From Nocardia huaxiensis (lineage in GTDB: Bacteria; Actinomycetota; Actinomycetes; Mycobacteriales; Mycobacteriaceae): a stretch of 64,000 bases of DNA. This document shows, piece by piece, positions 52,008 through 60,820 of the stretch (position 1 is the first letter of the stretch; each line of letters opens with the position of its first letter). The stretch lies in assembly GCF_013744875.1 (NCBI RefSeq), contig NZ_CP059399.1, positions 5,766,001 through 5,830,000 on the forward strand, read 5' to 3'. The notes below the pieces were generated by a model that saw nothing but the letters and a program-made list of their open reading frames with translations, did no database searches and was not told the DNA's origin. A program made the position numbers and the translations under genes.

Positions 52008-53465
52008 TTACAGGGGAAGGTCGGGGGAATCGACGCCGACCACGCGGTCGCCGCAGAACACCCGGACGGATTCACCGGGAGCGTGACCACCGATTCCCGC
52101 AGTGCCCCAGAAGCTTTGGGCCGAGCCTTCGGCAAGATCGGCGATCTTCGCGCCGTTCACGCGCACCTCGCCGGACCGCACGCGCGCGCCGATGTCGATG
52201 GCGTGGTCGAGGTCGCGGCCGAAGACGTAGGCGTCCAGGCCCGAGGGGTTGGCGTTGGCCACGCGCAGGCCCTCCTCGTCGGATTCGACGCCATGCAGGG
52301 TGAGCAGCGGCCCGAACAGCTCGGCGGTCGCGACCGCCGCGTCGATACCCGAGGCGACCGTGGGCGACAGGAAGAAGCCGTCGAGCTCCGGCAGTTTCGC
52401 GGGCTGATCGATGACCGCGCCGTGGGCGCGCAGCGCGTCGATGCGGTTGTGCAGCGTGGCGAAGTGCGGGGCATTCGAGATGGGGCCGAGCTGGGTGTTC
52501 TCGTCCAGGGAGTGCCCGATCTCGAGGCGGGCCAGGCGATCCAGCAGTGCTTCGCGCAGGGGTTCGACAAGACTGGTGTGCGCCAGGACCTTTCCCGGTC
52601 CCTCGCACCACTGGCCGTTGAGTTTGGTCATTCCGTCGAGGAGTCCGTCGGCGGTGACGTCGATATCGGCGTCGGCCAGTACCAGTGCCGGGTTGTTGCC
52701 GCCGAGCTCGAGCTGGAGCACCTTGAAGTCCTCGGCCGCCGCGCGGGCGATGGCGCGACCGGCGTTCGGGCCGCCGGTGAAGGAGACGATCCGCACCCGG
52801 TGATCACCGGTGATCGCCGCACCCACATCGCCCGCACCGTGCACGAGTTGCAGTGCGCCCGATGGCAATCCGGCCGTGACGAAGCATTCGACGATGATCT
52901 GGGCGCTGCTGGGCGCGTGCTCCGACGGCTTGAGGATGACGGGGCATCCGGCGGCCAGCGCACTGGCCAGCTTCGCGGCGGGGATGAAACTCGGACCGTT
53001 CCAGGGGGTGAGGATGGCCGCGGGCCCCCACGGGACCTTGTACAACCGCACGTCGCGTCCGCCGGCCGCCAAGGCGGTACGCCGTGGGATGGCGCGCAGA
53101 TCCGCTGCCGCGGAACGGATTCGATGCGGCAGGAACTGCGCGATCATGCGTGTCTTGGCGATCGGGACGCCGCTGGTGAGGGCATCGGTGTAGGCGATGT
53201 CCTCGATCCGGGACGCGACGAGGTCGGCTGCACGCTCGAGCACGGCGACGCGTTCCTCGCTCGCCGCGTCGTCCCAGCGTTCGAAGCCGTAGGACAGTTC
53301 GGCATGGCGCAGTGCGCGTTCCACGTCCTCGGGGCGGGTGGTGACGGCCCGGTGCACGGGATGGCCGGTATTGGGGTCCAGATTCCAGGCGTCCGGGATG
53401 GTCACGCACTCGGACCACGCGTCGGCGATGTAGTTGATCGGCTGGGGCAGTTGCGGATTCGACAT
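52008..53465 (-). CDS. Aldehyde dehydrogenase family protein
   Basis: A 485-residue aldehyde dehydrogenase. It has TPWNGPS, KPSEHAPSS, LQLELGGNNP (Glu) and NGQWCEGPG (Cys) active-site blocks. It resembles the protein at 18184-19572 (same NGQWC and NNP features and C-terminal order), so the two islands hold related copies. It would oxidise the aldehyde from the alcohol dehydrogenase encoded next to it or from the amine oxidoreductases. Confidence 0.88.
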   Translation of the reverse strand: MSNPQLPQPINYIADAWSECVTIPDAWNLDPNTGHPVHRAVTTRPEDVERALRHAELSYGFERWDDAASEERVAVLERAADLVASRIEDIAYTDALTSGVPIAKTRMIAQFLPHRIRSAAADLRAIPRRTALAAGGRDVRLYKVPWGPAAILTPWNGPSFIPAAKLASALAAGCPVILKPSEHAPSSAQIIVECFVTAGLPSGALQLVHGAGDVGAAITGDHRVRIVSFTGGPNAGRAIARAAAEDFKVLQLELGGNNPALVLADADIDVTADGLLDGMTKLNGQWCEGPGKVLAHTSLVEPLREALLDRLARLEIGHSLDENTQLGPISNAPHFATLHNRIDALRAHGAVIDQPAKLPELDGFFLSPTVASGIDAAVATAELFGPLLTLHGVESDEEGLRVANANPSGLDAYVFGRDLDHAIDIGARVRSGEVRVNGAKIADLAEGSAQSFWGTAGIGGHAPGESVRVFCGDRVVGVDSPDLPL

Positions 53466-53503
53466 CTGCGGTTCCTTCGGCGTTCGGGGCGGATTCGGCG
53501 GGG

Positions 53504-54598
53504 TCAGACGGTGAGGTCGGCGACGATGCGGGTCACCTCGCCGGACTTCATCGCCTCGAAGCCCTTGTCGAGCGCGCGGAATGGGATGATGTCGCTGACC
53601 ATCTCGTCGAGCAGCAGGCTGCCCTGCAGGTACAGGCGGGCGAACTGGGTGATGTCCTCGTGCGCCTGGCCCGAGCCCATGTACGAGCCGATCAGGCGCT
53701 TTTCACCGAAGAAGAAATCTGCGGCCGGAACCGTCAATTGGGTTCCGTCGGGCGCGATTCCGACCAGGCACGCCGTCCCGGTGGCCCGCAGTACGGACAG
53801 GGCGGTGGCGGCGGTCCGCGCGGAGCCGACGGCCTCGAACGCGTAGTCCACGCCGTCACCGAGCAGGCGCGTGATCTCGGCGGGGACATCGGCCGCGCCG
53901 TTCACGGTGTGGGTGGCGCCGTAGGTGCGTGCCGCGGCGAGCCGGGCGTCGTCGAGATCCACGGCGACGATCGCCGACGCGCCGGCCAGCCGTGCGCCCT
54001 GGATGATCGCCGAACCCACACCGCCACAACCGATTACGGCGACAGTCGAGCCGGGTCGCACCTGCGCACCGCGGAATACCGCGCCGACACCGGTGATGAC
54101 GCAGCACGAGAGCAGACAGCCCACCTCGAGGCCGACCTCATCGGGCATCTTCACCAGCGCGTTCTCCCGCATCAGCGTGTGGCGGGAGAACGCGCCCACA
54201 TCACCGAGCCGCTCGACGACTCGGCCGTCGGGCAGCTGGAAGGCGGGGCGGGGACGCTGCCGGATCTGAGAAGCACGCTGACATTGGGTCGAATGCCCGA
54301 CCTGACAGTTGCGGCACAGCCCGCACGAGGGCGTGAGCGCACCGACCACGCGATCACCCGGCCGCAGCGAAGACACTGCGGCCCCAACCGATTCCACGAT
54401 GCCCCCCAGCTCGTGACCGACCACCACGGGCAGGTCGGCGTGCACGGTTCCGGTCATGTAGTGCAGATCGCTGTGGCACAGGCCGACATTCGTGACCGCG
54501 ACACGGACCTCGTGGGGCTCCGGGTCGTCCACCTGGATCTCGGTGAACTCCAGAGGTTCGTTCAGCGCGGTGAGCAGCGCCGCTTCGGTGGTGATCAT
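53504..54598 (-). CDS. Zinc-dependent alcohol dehydrogenase
   Basis: A 364-residue class III-type medium-chain alcohol dehydrogenase. Catalytic zinc ligands are in GLCHSDLHYM and VVGHELGGIVE, and the four-Cys structural zinc site in PSCGLCRNCQVGHSTQC. The cofactor motif VIGCGGVGSAIIQGARLAGA follows, with an acidic residue (AVDLDD) suggesting NAD. The start is ATG 54598, overlapping the hydratase stop. In a lactone route it would oxidise the omega-hydroxy acid. Confidence 0.9.
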   Translation of the reverse strand: MITTEAALLTALNEPLEFTEIQVDDPEPHEVRVAVTNVGLCHSDLHYMTGTVHADLPVVVGHELGGIVESVGAAVSSLRPGDRVVGALTPSCGLCRNCQVGHSTQCQRASQIRQRPRPAFQLPDGRVVERLGDVGAFSRHTLMRENALVKMPDEVGLEVGCLLSCCVITGVGAVFRGAQVRPGSTVAVIGCGGVGSAIIQGARLAGASAIVAVDLDDARLAAARTYGATHTVNGAADVPAEITRLLGDGVDYAFEAVGSARTAATALSVLRATGTACLVGIAPDGTQLTVPAADFFFGEKRLIGSYMGSGQAHEDITQFARLYLQGSLLLDEMVSDIIPFRALDKGFEAMKSGEVTRIVADLTV

Positions 54599-55392
54599 GA
54601 TTGTCTCCGATCTCGATTGGTCGGTGCGGGCGCCGCCGACGCCGCGTTCTTGGCAGCCCAGAAGCCCGCGACGCCATCGCTGAAGGCGCCGGACTCCCAG
54701 GCCAGGCGGGCCGCTTCGTCCTCCCGCGCGAAGGCGGCCTCGATGTCTTCGGGACGCGGCCGCAGCAGCCCCAGATGCAGTGCGGTGATGCGGCGATCGG
54801 AGTTCCATTGCCGGGCAACCTCACTCGCGCGGTGCACGAGCAGTTCCGGGGCGACGATCTCGTCGAGCAGACCGATCCGCCGCGCCTCGTCCGCGCTGAT
54901 CCGGTTCGAGCCCAGGATGATTCGCATCGCGTGGTTGCGGACCAGGCGGCGCATCAGAATGCTGGAGGCGTTGGAAATGATGATTCCGCGGTGGTTTTCG
55001 GGCTGGAAGTACTCGGCGGCAGGGCTGCCGATCCGGGCGTCGCAACACAGGGTGATCTCCGAGGCGCCGCCGACGGCGATCCCGTTCACGGCCGCGATCA
55101 CGGGGACTTTCGTCTCGAGGATCGCGCGGGTGATGTCGTGGAAGGTGGCGAATGCCGCCTGCATCTCGGCATAGGTGGCCGGCGCCTGCCGCAGATCCTC
55201 ACCGGCGGAGAAGGCCCGGCCCGCGCCCGTCAGCACGATCCCGCGTACGCACTCCCCCGCACCGAATCGGCGGATGGTTTGCGCGAGCAGCACTCGGGTG
55301 TCCCGGTCCAGGACGTTCAGCTTCGCGGGGCGGTTCAGTGTGAGTACCGCGATGTCCTCGTCGACGCGTACGTCCAGGTGGTTGTCGGTCAT
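54595..55392 (-). CDS. Enoyl-CoA hydratase/isomerase
   Basis: A 265-residue crotonase-fold protein with LNRPAKLNVLDRDT, GAGRAFSAGEDLRQ (oxyanion loop), VIAAVNGIAVGGASEITLCCDARIGS and an ENHRGI segment with a likely catalytic Glu. It would hydrate the enoyl-CoA made from the acyl-CoA synthetase product or by the ammonia-lyase-like protein. The gene is 10 bp after the synthetase gene. Confidence 0.88.
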   Translation of the reverse strand: MTDNHLDVRVDEDIAVLTLNRPAKLNVLDRDTRVLLAQTIRRFGAGECVRGIVLTGAGRAFSAGEDLRQAPATYAEMQAAFATFHDITRAILETKVPVIAAVNGIAVGGASEITLCCDARIGSPAAEYFQPENHRGIIISNASSILMRRLVRNHAMRIILGSNRISADEARRIGLLDEIVAPELLVHRASEVARQWNSDRRITALHLGLLRPRPEDIEAAFAREDEAARLAWESGAFSDGVAGFWAAKNAASAAPAPTNRDRRQS

Positions 55393-55402
55393 CTCCGGGT
55401 CC

Positions 55403-57016
55403 TCATCCGTCGTGCCGGGGAGGCTGCAGGTCGTAGGTGACGCCGGGGCGTTCGGCGGCCCGCGCGCGCAGCACCGGCTTCGACACCCGTTCGGACGGGG
55501 TACGCGGGAAGTCGTCGACGAACTCCACGTAGCGCGGAATTTTGAAGCGCGCCAACTGCTCTCGTGCGGCATCGACGATCCGGCGTGCGGTCGCCTCGCT
55601 CCTCTCGACGCCGGGAGCCAGTTGCACGAAGGCTTTGACCTCCTCGCCGAACAGGTCGTCCGGCACGCCGAGCACAGCGCTCGCGACGACGCTGCGGTCG
55701 CGTTCCAGCGCCCTTTCGACCTCGGCGGCGGCGATGTTCTCGCCGCCGCGCCGGATCATGTCCTTGGTCCGGCCCACCAGGCGGTAGCCGCCCGCTTCGC
55801 GGATCGCGATATCGCCGGTGTGCAGCCAGCCTCCGCGTAGCACCTGCGCGGTGTCACCGGGCCGGTTCCAGTAGCCGAGCATCATCGGCACGCCCGAGGT
55901 GATCAGTTCACCGGGCTGTCCCTCGGCGACGTCCATCCCCTGCGGGTCGACCACCCGGACCTTTTTCGTGGGCACCGGGCGGCCCAGCCGGCCAGTGCCG
56001 ACGTCCGCGGTGTCCTCGGGCAGGCTGACCAGGTCGACGCCGCTCTCGGTCATCCCGAAGATCTCCCGCCACGGTGCGCCCCAGCGCTGTTCGAGCTGCG
56101 CGTGCAGTGCCACCGGGATGGCCGAGCACAGCACGATGCGCAGCTCGTTGTCGCGGTCCCGGATATCGGGTGGCTGCTTGAACAGCAGGGTCGGCATCGA
56201 GCCGAGCACGTAGCAGAACGTGGCCCGGTGTCTGCGCACAGCGGCCATGAATCCCGAGGCCGAGAACCGGGGCAGCACCACCAGCGGCGCGCCGATCGTC
56301 AGGCACAGCGCGGTGTTCCACTGCGGATCCATATAGGAGAACGGCTGCGACGTGAGCGCCACATCGCCTGGGCCGAGGCCCGCGGCATGGGCGCAGACCC
56401 ACCCGAGTCTGGTCCAGTAGTCATGGGTCAGCATGCAGGCCTTCGGGAATCCGGTTGTCCCCGAGGTGTATTGGAGGTTGGCGAGCGTCGCGCCGGTGGT
56501 GCCGACCACGGGAGCCTGCGCGGGGAAGCGTGCGAGGTCCCCAGATTCGGCGACCTCGATAACCCGGACATCGGCCAGATCGCTGTTCGCGACGCGCACC
56601 TCGTCGGCGAGCGGTGCGTGTGCCGCGTCGGTGAACACCAGCCGCGCACCCGAATCCCGGAGTACGAATTCCAGATCCGCACGCCGATAGGCCGAGTTCA
56701 CCGGCACGGCGACTCCGCCCGCGGCGAGGATCGACAACCAGGCGACCGGCCACCACACTTCGTTGGGCAACAGGATCGCGACCCGGTCGCCCGGACGGAC
56801 GCCGTCCTCCTCGACCAGCCGCCGCGCCAGACGTGCAGTCCAGTCGGCGATCTCACCGAAGGTCCAGGAACCGTCCTCGAACCGGAGAAACTCGCGATCG
56901 CGGGAATGCAGGGCCCGATGCGCCAGCAGCCCGACAAGGGTGTCGATCGGCGGGTCCACGGCCAGGCGATCGAGTTCGCCGGCCTGTTCTGGATGGACTG
57001 AATCTTCGTGGATCAC
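55403..57016 (-). CDS. Acyl-CoA synthetase (AMP-forming)
   Basis: A 537-residue adenylate-forming ligase. The P-loop LQYTSGTTGFPKACMLTH, the A5-like FGMTESGVDL, GWLHTGDIAIREAGGYRLVGRTKDMI and the C-terminal catalytic Lys region (RTPSERVSKPVLR) are present. Caiacin/crotonobetaine-CoA-ligase-like members share this layout. GTG 57016 with GAGGA upstream is the start; the frame is open further upstream across the promoter. It is the first gene of the minus-strand amine operon, divergent from the TetR at 57233. Confidence 0.9.
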   Translation of the reverse strand: MIHEDSVHPEQAGELDRLAVDPPIDTLVGLLAHRALHSRDREFLRFEDGSWTFGEIADWTARLARRLVEEDGVRPGDRVAILLPNEVWWPVAWLSILAAGGVAVPVNSAYRRADLEFVLRDSGARLVFTDAAHAPLADEVRVANSDLADVRVIEVAESGDLARFPAQAPVVGTTGATLANLQYTSGTTGFPKACMLTHDYWTRLGWVCAHAAGLGPGDVALTSQPFSYMDPQWNTALCLTIGAPLVVLPRFSASGFMAAVRRHRATFCYVLGSMPTLLFKQPPDIRDRDNELRIVLCSAIPVALHAQLEQRWGAPWREIFGMTESGVDLVSLPEDTADVGTGRLGRPVPTKKVRVVDPQGMDVAEGQPGELITSGVPMMLGYWNRPGDTAQVLRGGWLHTGDIAIREAGGYRLVGRTKDMIRRGGENIAAAEVERALERDRSVVASAVLGVPDDLFGEEVKAFVQLAPGVERSEATARRIVDAAREQLARFKIPRYVEFVDDFPRTPSERVSKPVLRARAAERPGVTYDLQPPRHDG

Positions 57017-57102
57017 GGGGAGTCCTCTTCGGAGTTTTGCGATGGCGAGCGGCTCGTAGATCGGAGCCGGCTTGTGACGCCAGTCATAACGATAAACCGA
57101 CA

Positions 57103-57210
57103 CGATCATTTGATCAAGTCATATGATCCAGTCAATGAAAAATGCAGGCCAGCTGTACGCAACCCGCCTTTACGGCTGGTAATGTCAGAATTGACTTGAT
57201 CAAACGATCG
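57103..57210. promoter_or_regulatory. Paired inverted operator for the divergent TetR/amine operon
   Basis: CGATCATTTGATCAAGTCA (57103-57121) is repeated in inverse orientation with one mismatch at 57192-57210. The two 19-bp copies flank the 70-bp centre of the intergenic region, as expected for a TetR protein controlling both directions. The same element recurs near 60742-60772. Confidence 0.75.
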
Positions 57211-57232
57211 GAAATCTCGACAGGAGTAGCGC

Positions 57233-57907
57233 ATGGCACGCATCCCCACCGCCGAACGGCGCGCTGATCTGGTGGCCGCCGCGGTCCGCATGATCGCCGC
57301 CCGTGGCGTGGACGGGGCGACCACCCGCTCCATCGCGCAGGAGGCCGGCGCCCCGCTGGCCACCCTGCACTACTGCTTCGCCACGAAGGAGCTGCTGTTC
57401 GCGGCCGTCTTCGAGCATGTCGCCGCGCAGTACCGGGATGTGTTGACGCGCAACGATGTTCACGGCGATGTGCCGACCAGCGCGCGGGCCCTGCTGCGCG
57501 GGGTGATGGAGTGGTACCTCGCGAATCCGGACCTCGGCGCGGCCATCATCGAATTGATCAGCTGGGCCCGACGCCAATCGGACAAGCAGGCCGAGATGGT
57601 CTACAGCGAGGCGTACACGACCATGCGCAGGATCATCGACTCCGCCGCGACCGCCTCGGGCGAGGTGATCGCGCCGGACACCGTCGAGGCGCTGATCTAC
57701 ATGGTGTCCGCCCTGTCGGACGGGTTCGCCCTCAACTGGCTGGTGTTCACCGATGACGCTGCGGCACGGCGTCAGATCGAGCTCACCCTGGGCGCACTGG
57801 ACGCCTGGATGGCGGTCAATCTCGGGGCCGAGCCCGGCGCACAGCGTCCGCAGCCCGCACCCGAGGAAGCCCCGCGGCCACTCATGTCCTGGGTGAACAT
57901 GCGCTGA
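57233..57907 (+). CDS. TetR-family regulator
   Basis: A 224-residue TetR protein with helix-turn-helix VDGATTRSIAQEAGAPLATLHYCFATKELLF near residues 24-55 and a long helical effector domain. GGAGTAGC precedes the ATG. It is divergent from the ten-gene amine operon and very likely its repressor, sensing an acyl-CoA or amine. Its stop overlaps the end of the converging C26 hydrolase gene. Confidence 0.88.
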   Translation: MARIPTAERRADLVAAAVRMIAARGVDGATTRSIAQEAGAPLATLHYCFATKELLFAAVFEHVAAQYRDVLTRNDVHGDVPTSARALLRGVMEWYLANPDLGAAIIELISWARRQSDKQAEMVYSEAYTTMRRIIDSAATASGEVIAPDTVEALIYMVSALSDGFALNWLVFTDDAAARRQIELTLGALDAWMAVNLGAEPGAQRPQPAPEEAPRPLMSWVNMR

Positions 57908-58661
57908 CCCGGTTCGCTTCGGCGACAAGCCAGTTCAGCGACGGATCGGTCCGTTCCATCCACTCCGGATGCCATTGGACGCCGAGCACCGGCCGGCCCG
58001 GCAGTTCGACCGCCTCCACGACGCCGTCGGCTGTGCGGCCGGTGACGATAAGACCGGTACCGCAGCGGTCGACCGCCTGGTGGTGCCAGGAATTCGTCAC
58101 CGCGCTCGCACCGAAGATCCGTTCCGCGACCGATCCGGGCTCGAATCGCACCTTGTGATCGTCCGCGCCGTCGGTGATCGGTGGCGACATCGACAGGTGC
58201 TCAACCGAACCCGGCGGCAGATGCGGAATCAGGGTGCCGCCCAACGCGACATTGAGAATCTGCAGACCACGGCACACGCCCAGTACGGGGACGTCCCGGT
58301 CCAGAGCGGCGCGGACCAGCGCGATTTCGAACCGGTCGCGTTCGACATCGTGAACCATCGGATCATCGCGCGGATCCACGTCCCCGACCACCGCCGGATC
58401 GCCACCCCAGCACGCGGGGTGCACATCCTGGCCGCCGGTGATGATCACGCCGGAAAGCCAGTGGCACAACGCTTCCGGATCGGCGTCGTAGGGCAGGTTC
58501 ACCGGAACTCCGCCCGCCCCGGCGATCCGCTCCGAGAAGTCGGACATGAAGGTGTCGGCGAAGAGATGGCCGTAGCGGGGGTCCAATCCCTGGACCAGCC
58601 CGAGCCGGACCCGCCGGCCGGTGGTGCCGATCAGCGGCCGGGTCGTCTCGCGCGCGGTCAC
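57882..58661 (-). CDS. Class I glutamine amidotransferase-like gamma-glutamyl hydrolase (peptidase C26, PuuD-like)
   Basis: A 259-residue C26 peptidase. It has the nucleophile block LGVCRGLQILNVALGGTLI, SGVIITGGQDVHP, NSWHHQAVD and the C-terminal VLGVQWHPEW with catalytic His and Glu. Such proteins cleave gamma-glutamyl-GABA and related amides. The start is GTG 58661, overlapping the stop of the ligase gene by 4 bp, so ligation and later removal of glutamate are encoded together. Confidence 0.88.
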   Translation of the reverse strand: MTARETTRPLIGTTGRRVRLGLVQGLDPRYGHLFADTFMSDFSERIAGAGGVPVNLPYDADPEALCHWLSGVIITGGQDVHPACWGGDPAVVGDVDPRDDPMVHDVERDRFEIALVRAALDRDVPVLGVCRGLQILNVALGGTLIPHLPPGSVEHLSMSPPITDGADDHKVRFEPGSVAERIFGASAVTNSWHHQAVDRCGTGLIVTGRTADGVVEAVELPGRPVLGVQWHPEWMERTDPSLNWLVAEANRVSACSPRT

Positions 58662-60013
58662 GGGAACTCGAAGTATCGGGCCGATTCCCATTCCGACAGT
58701 TCGGCGAACGGGTCGCCGCCGGTGGTGTGGAACTGCATCCACTCCCAGCGGCGCGTGCCGACCCAGTAGTCGACGAATTCGTCGCCGAGCTGCTCGCGCA
58801 GGATCGGATCGGCCTCGAGCGCGGCGGCCGCCTTGGTGATCGTGTCGGGCAAACGCTCCAGATCCGGTACGCACCAGGCCAAATCGCTGACCGGCTCGGG
58901 TGGTTCGAGCGCGCCGTCGAGTCCGGCGACCACGCCCGCGAGAATGGTCGCGACCGCGAGATACAGATTCGCGTCCGCGCCGGGCAGCCGGTACTCGAGC
59001 CGGGCCTGGGCAGGATGGCCGCACACCGCGCGCACCGCAGTGCTCTTGTTGGCGATACCCCAGGTCACGGTGGTCGGCGGACCGCTCAGATCGACCAGGC
59101 GGCGATAGGAGGTGATCTGCGGCAGCATCACCGAGGTCGCGCCGCGCATGGTCACGAGCAGTCCGGCCACTGCGTGCCGCATGGTGGCCGATGGGCCGTC
59201 GGGCGCATAGAAGGCGTTGACCCCGTCGCGTTGCAGGGACAGATTCACATGCGACGCCTGCCCGTATCCGGCGGTCGGCTTGGCCATGAAGGTCACGGTG
59301 CGACCGAGTTCGAAGGCCACCTCCCGCATGACCTGCCGGGCGCGAGCCCAGTTGTCGCACACCGACAGTGGATCGCCGGGCACCAGATTCAATTCGACCT
59401 GACCGGCCGCGTCCTCATCGCTCCAGGCTTCCCACTCGATGCCGATCTCGTCCAGGCGACGCGCGACGGCCGACATGTACTCCACCCAATCCTTGGACTT
59501 GGCAAGGTGATACGCGGTCCCGGCGGAACCGCCGAGCGGGGTCAGGTCGCGGTATCCCTTGGCCCGCGCCTCGTGGATGGATTCCTGGAACAGGGTCGCC
59601 TCGATCTCCACCGCGACGGTCGCGGTGTACCCGCGGGTCGCCAACCGCTCGACCAGGGCACGGGCCAGATTGCGCGGACAGATCCCGATCGGGCTGCCGT
59701 CGGCCTGCCAGTAGTCGCCGATCACCGAACGCAGGCCGGGCTCCCATTCGATCAGCGTCGACAGATCGGGCCGGAACTGCACGTCGGAGACATGCCCACG
59801 CCATTCCGGGAAGGGAAATCCGAAGGTCGGCGCATTGCCCAGGTCGAGGCCGAACAGCAGATCGGCCATCGCGAACCCCGACCCCGCGCTCGCGGCGAAC
59901 TTCTTGCGCGCCACGTTCTTTCCGAGGAAACAGCCCTCGTGATTGGTGGCCTCGAGCCGGACGGTGTGCACCGACTCATCGAGATCGATAGTGGCGGTGG
60001 CGATTTCAGACAT
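58658..60013 (-). CDS. Glutamine synthetase-like gamma-glutamyl-amine ligase (PuuA/GlnA3-like)
   Basis: A 451-residue glutamine-synthetase-fold protein. Catalytic-domain blocks are VEIEATLF, GQVELNLVPGDPL, TFMAKPTAGYGQASHVNLSL, and ARLEYRLPGADANLYLAVA. This class includes gamma-glutamylputrescine synthetase and gamma-glutamylpolyamine or -anilide ligases, not ammonia-assimilating GlnA. With the C26 hydrolase gene it suggests ATP-dependent glutamylation of an amine before oxidation. Confidence 0.88.
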   Translation of the reverse strand: MSEIATATIDLDESVHTVRLEATNHEGCFLGKNVARKKFAASAGSGFAMADLLFGLDLGNAPTFGFPFPEWRGHVSDVQFRPDLSTLIEWEPGLRSVIGDYWQADGSPIGICPRNLARALVERLATRGYTATVAVEIEATLFQESIHEARAKGYRDLTPLGGSAGTAYHLAKSKDWVEYMSAVARRLDEIGIEWEAWSDEDAAGQVELNLVPGDPLSVCDNWARARQVMREVAFELGRTVTFMAKPTAGYGQASHVNLSLQRDGVNAFYAPDGPSATMRHAVAGLLVTMRGATSVMLPQITSYRRLVDLSGPPTTVTWGIANKSTAVRAVCGHPAQARLEYRLPGADANLYLAVATILAGVVAGLDGALEPPEPVSDLAWCVPDLERLPDTITKAAAALEADPILREQLGDEFVDYWVGTRRWEWMQFHTTGGDPFAELSEWESARYFEFP

Positions 60014-60668
60014 CGTAACGAACCTTCCAGGAAGCGGCGACCAGCACCGACAGCTGCGAGAGCGTGCCGCGCACGCCGACCAGGCCGGTGGACAGCGCGG
60101 CGATCAGATCGTCGGCACCCGAGAAGATCCCGGCCAGCAACTCCGGCGGCCCCGCGATGACATAGTGCGTATCGCCCGCACCGACGACGTGCTGATCGAT
60201 GCCGTCCGGGCCTTCGGTGATCGCCACGAGCATGTCGGGAATGCCCGGCACCGATCGCGCGGCGGCCCAGAACGACTCCGCGGCCTCCCGCCAGTCCGGC
60301 AGCGGCGGCGACAGCAGCGCCTGCACCGCCACAGCGAGATCAGTTGCGCCACTGGGCTCTCCGACCAGGGCGCACCGCCCGTTCAGGTCAACGGTCACCG
60401 ACACGTCGGGCTCGACGAATACGCCGCTCGACACCGCGACGACATCGCCGGCGATGGTGACCGTGACGGCCTGCGGGGTGTCGTGGGAGCGAACCGCGAT
60501 GGTGCCCTCGCATGCCGCGACGGAGTCCCTGCCGTTGGCGCGTACGGAATCGGCGATAGTGCGGCCGATCAACCGGACCATCGGACTGGCATCGTCCTCG
60601 ATCCGAATGTCGACCCCGCCGACCGCGTCAGCCTCGCGTACCGCGAGACCGATCGTCGTTTCGGTCAT
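60006..60668 (-). CDS. SCP2-like protein of unknown function
   Basis: A 220-residue soluble protein. Two blocks (AVTVTIAGDVVAVSSGVFVEPDVSVTVDLNG and THYVIAGPPELLAGIFSGADDLIAALSTGLVGVRG) have the alternation of an SCP2-type lipid-binding fold in duplicate. It overlaps the ligase gene by 8 bp and is first in this short operon, right behind the operator at 60742. Possible binding protein for a hydrophobic intermediate; the family call is tentative. Confidence 0.55.
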   Translation of the reverse strand: MTETTIGLAVREADAVGGVDIRIEDDASPMVRLIGRTIADSVRANGRDSVAACEGTIAVRSHDTPQAVTVTIAGDVVAVSSGVFVEPDVSVTVDLNGRCALVGEPSGATDLAVAVQALLSPPLPDWREAAESFWAAARSVPGIPDMLVAITEGPDGIDQHVVGAGDTHYVIAGPPELLAGIFSGADDLIAALSTGLVGVRGTLSQLSVLVAASWKVRYDV

Positions 60669-60741
60669 CTGATTGTCCTTTCGATTCGACGAGATCGCGT
60701 GCGCGGCAGACCAGCGACAGGAGATCCCGGTGACACAACTT

Positions 60742-60772
60742 CATAGTCAAATGACTAAGTCATGTGACTATG
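60742..60772. promoter_or_regulatory. 31-bp near-perfect palindromic operator
   Basis: CATAGTCA-A-ATGACT-A-AGTCAT-G-TGACTATG with a single mismatched pair, between the divergent SCP2-like and esterase genes. It shares an AAGTCAT-R-TGA core and register with the operator at 57103-57129, suggesting the same TetR. Confidence 0.72.
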
Positions 60773-60820
60773 ATCGTGAGGCACAGATCACGTCCTGTCA
60801 ACGACTTGCGAGGCTTTCCC

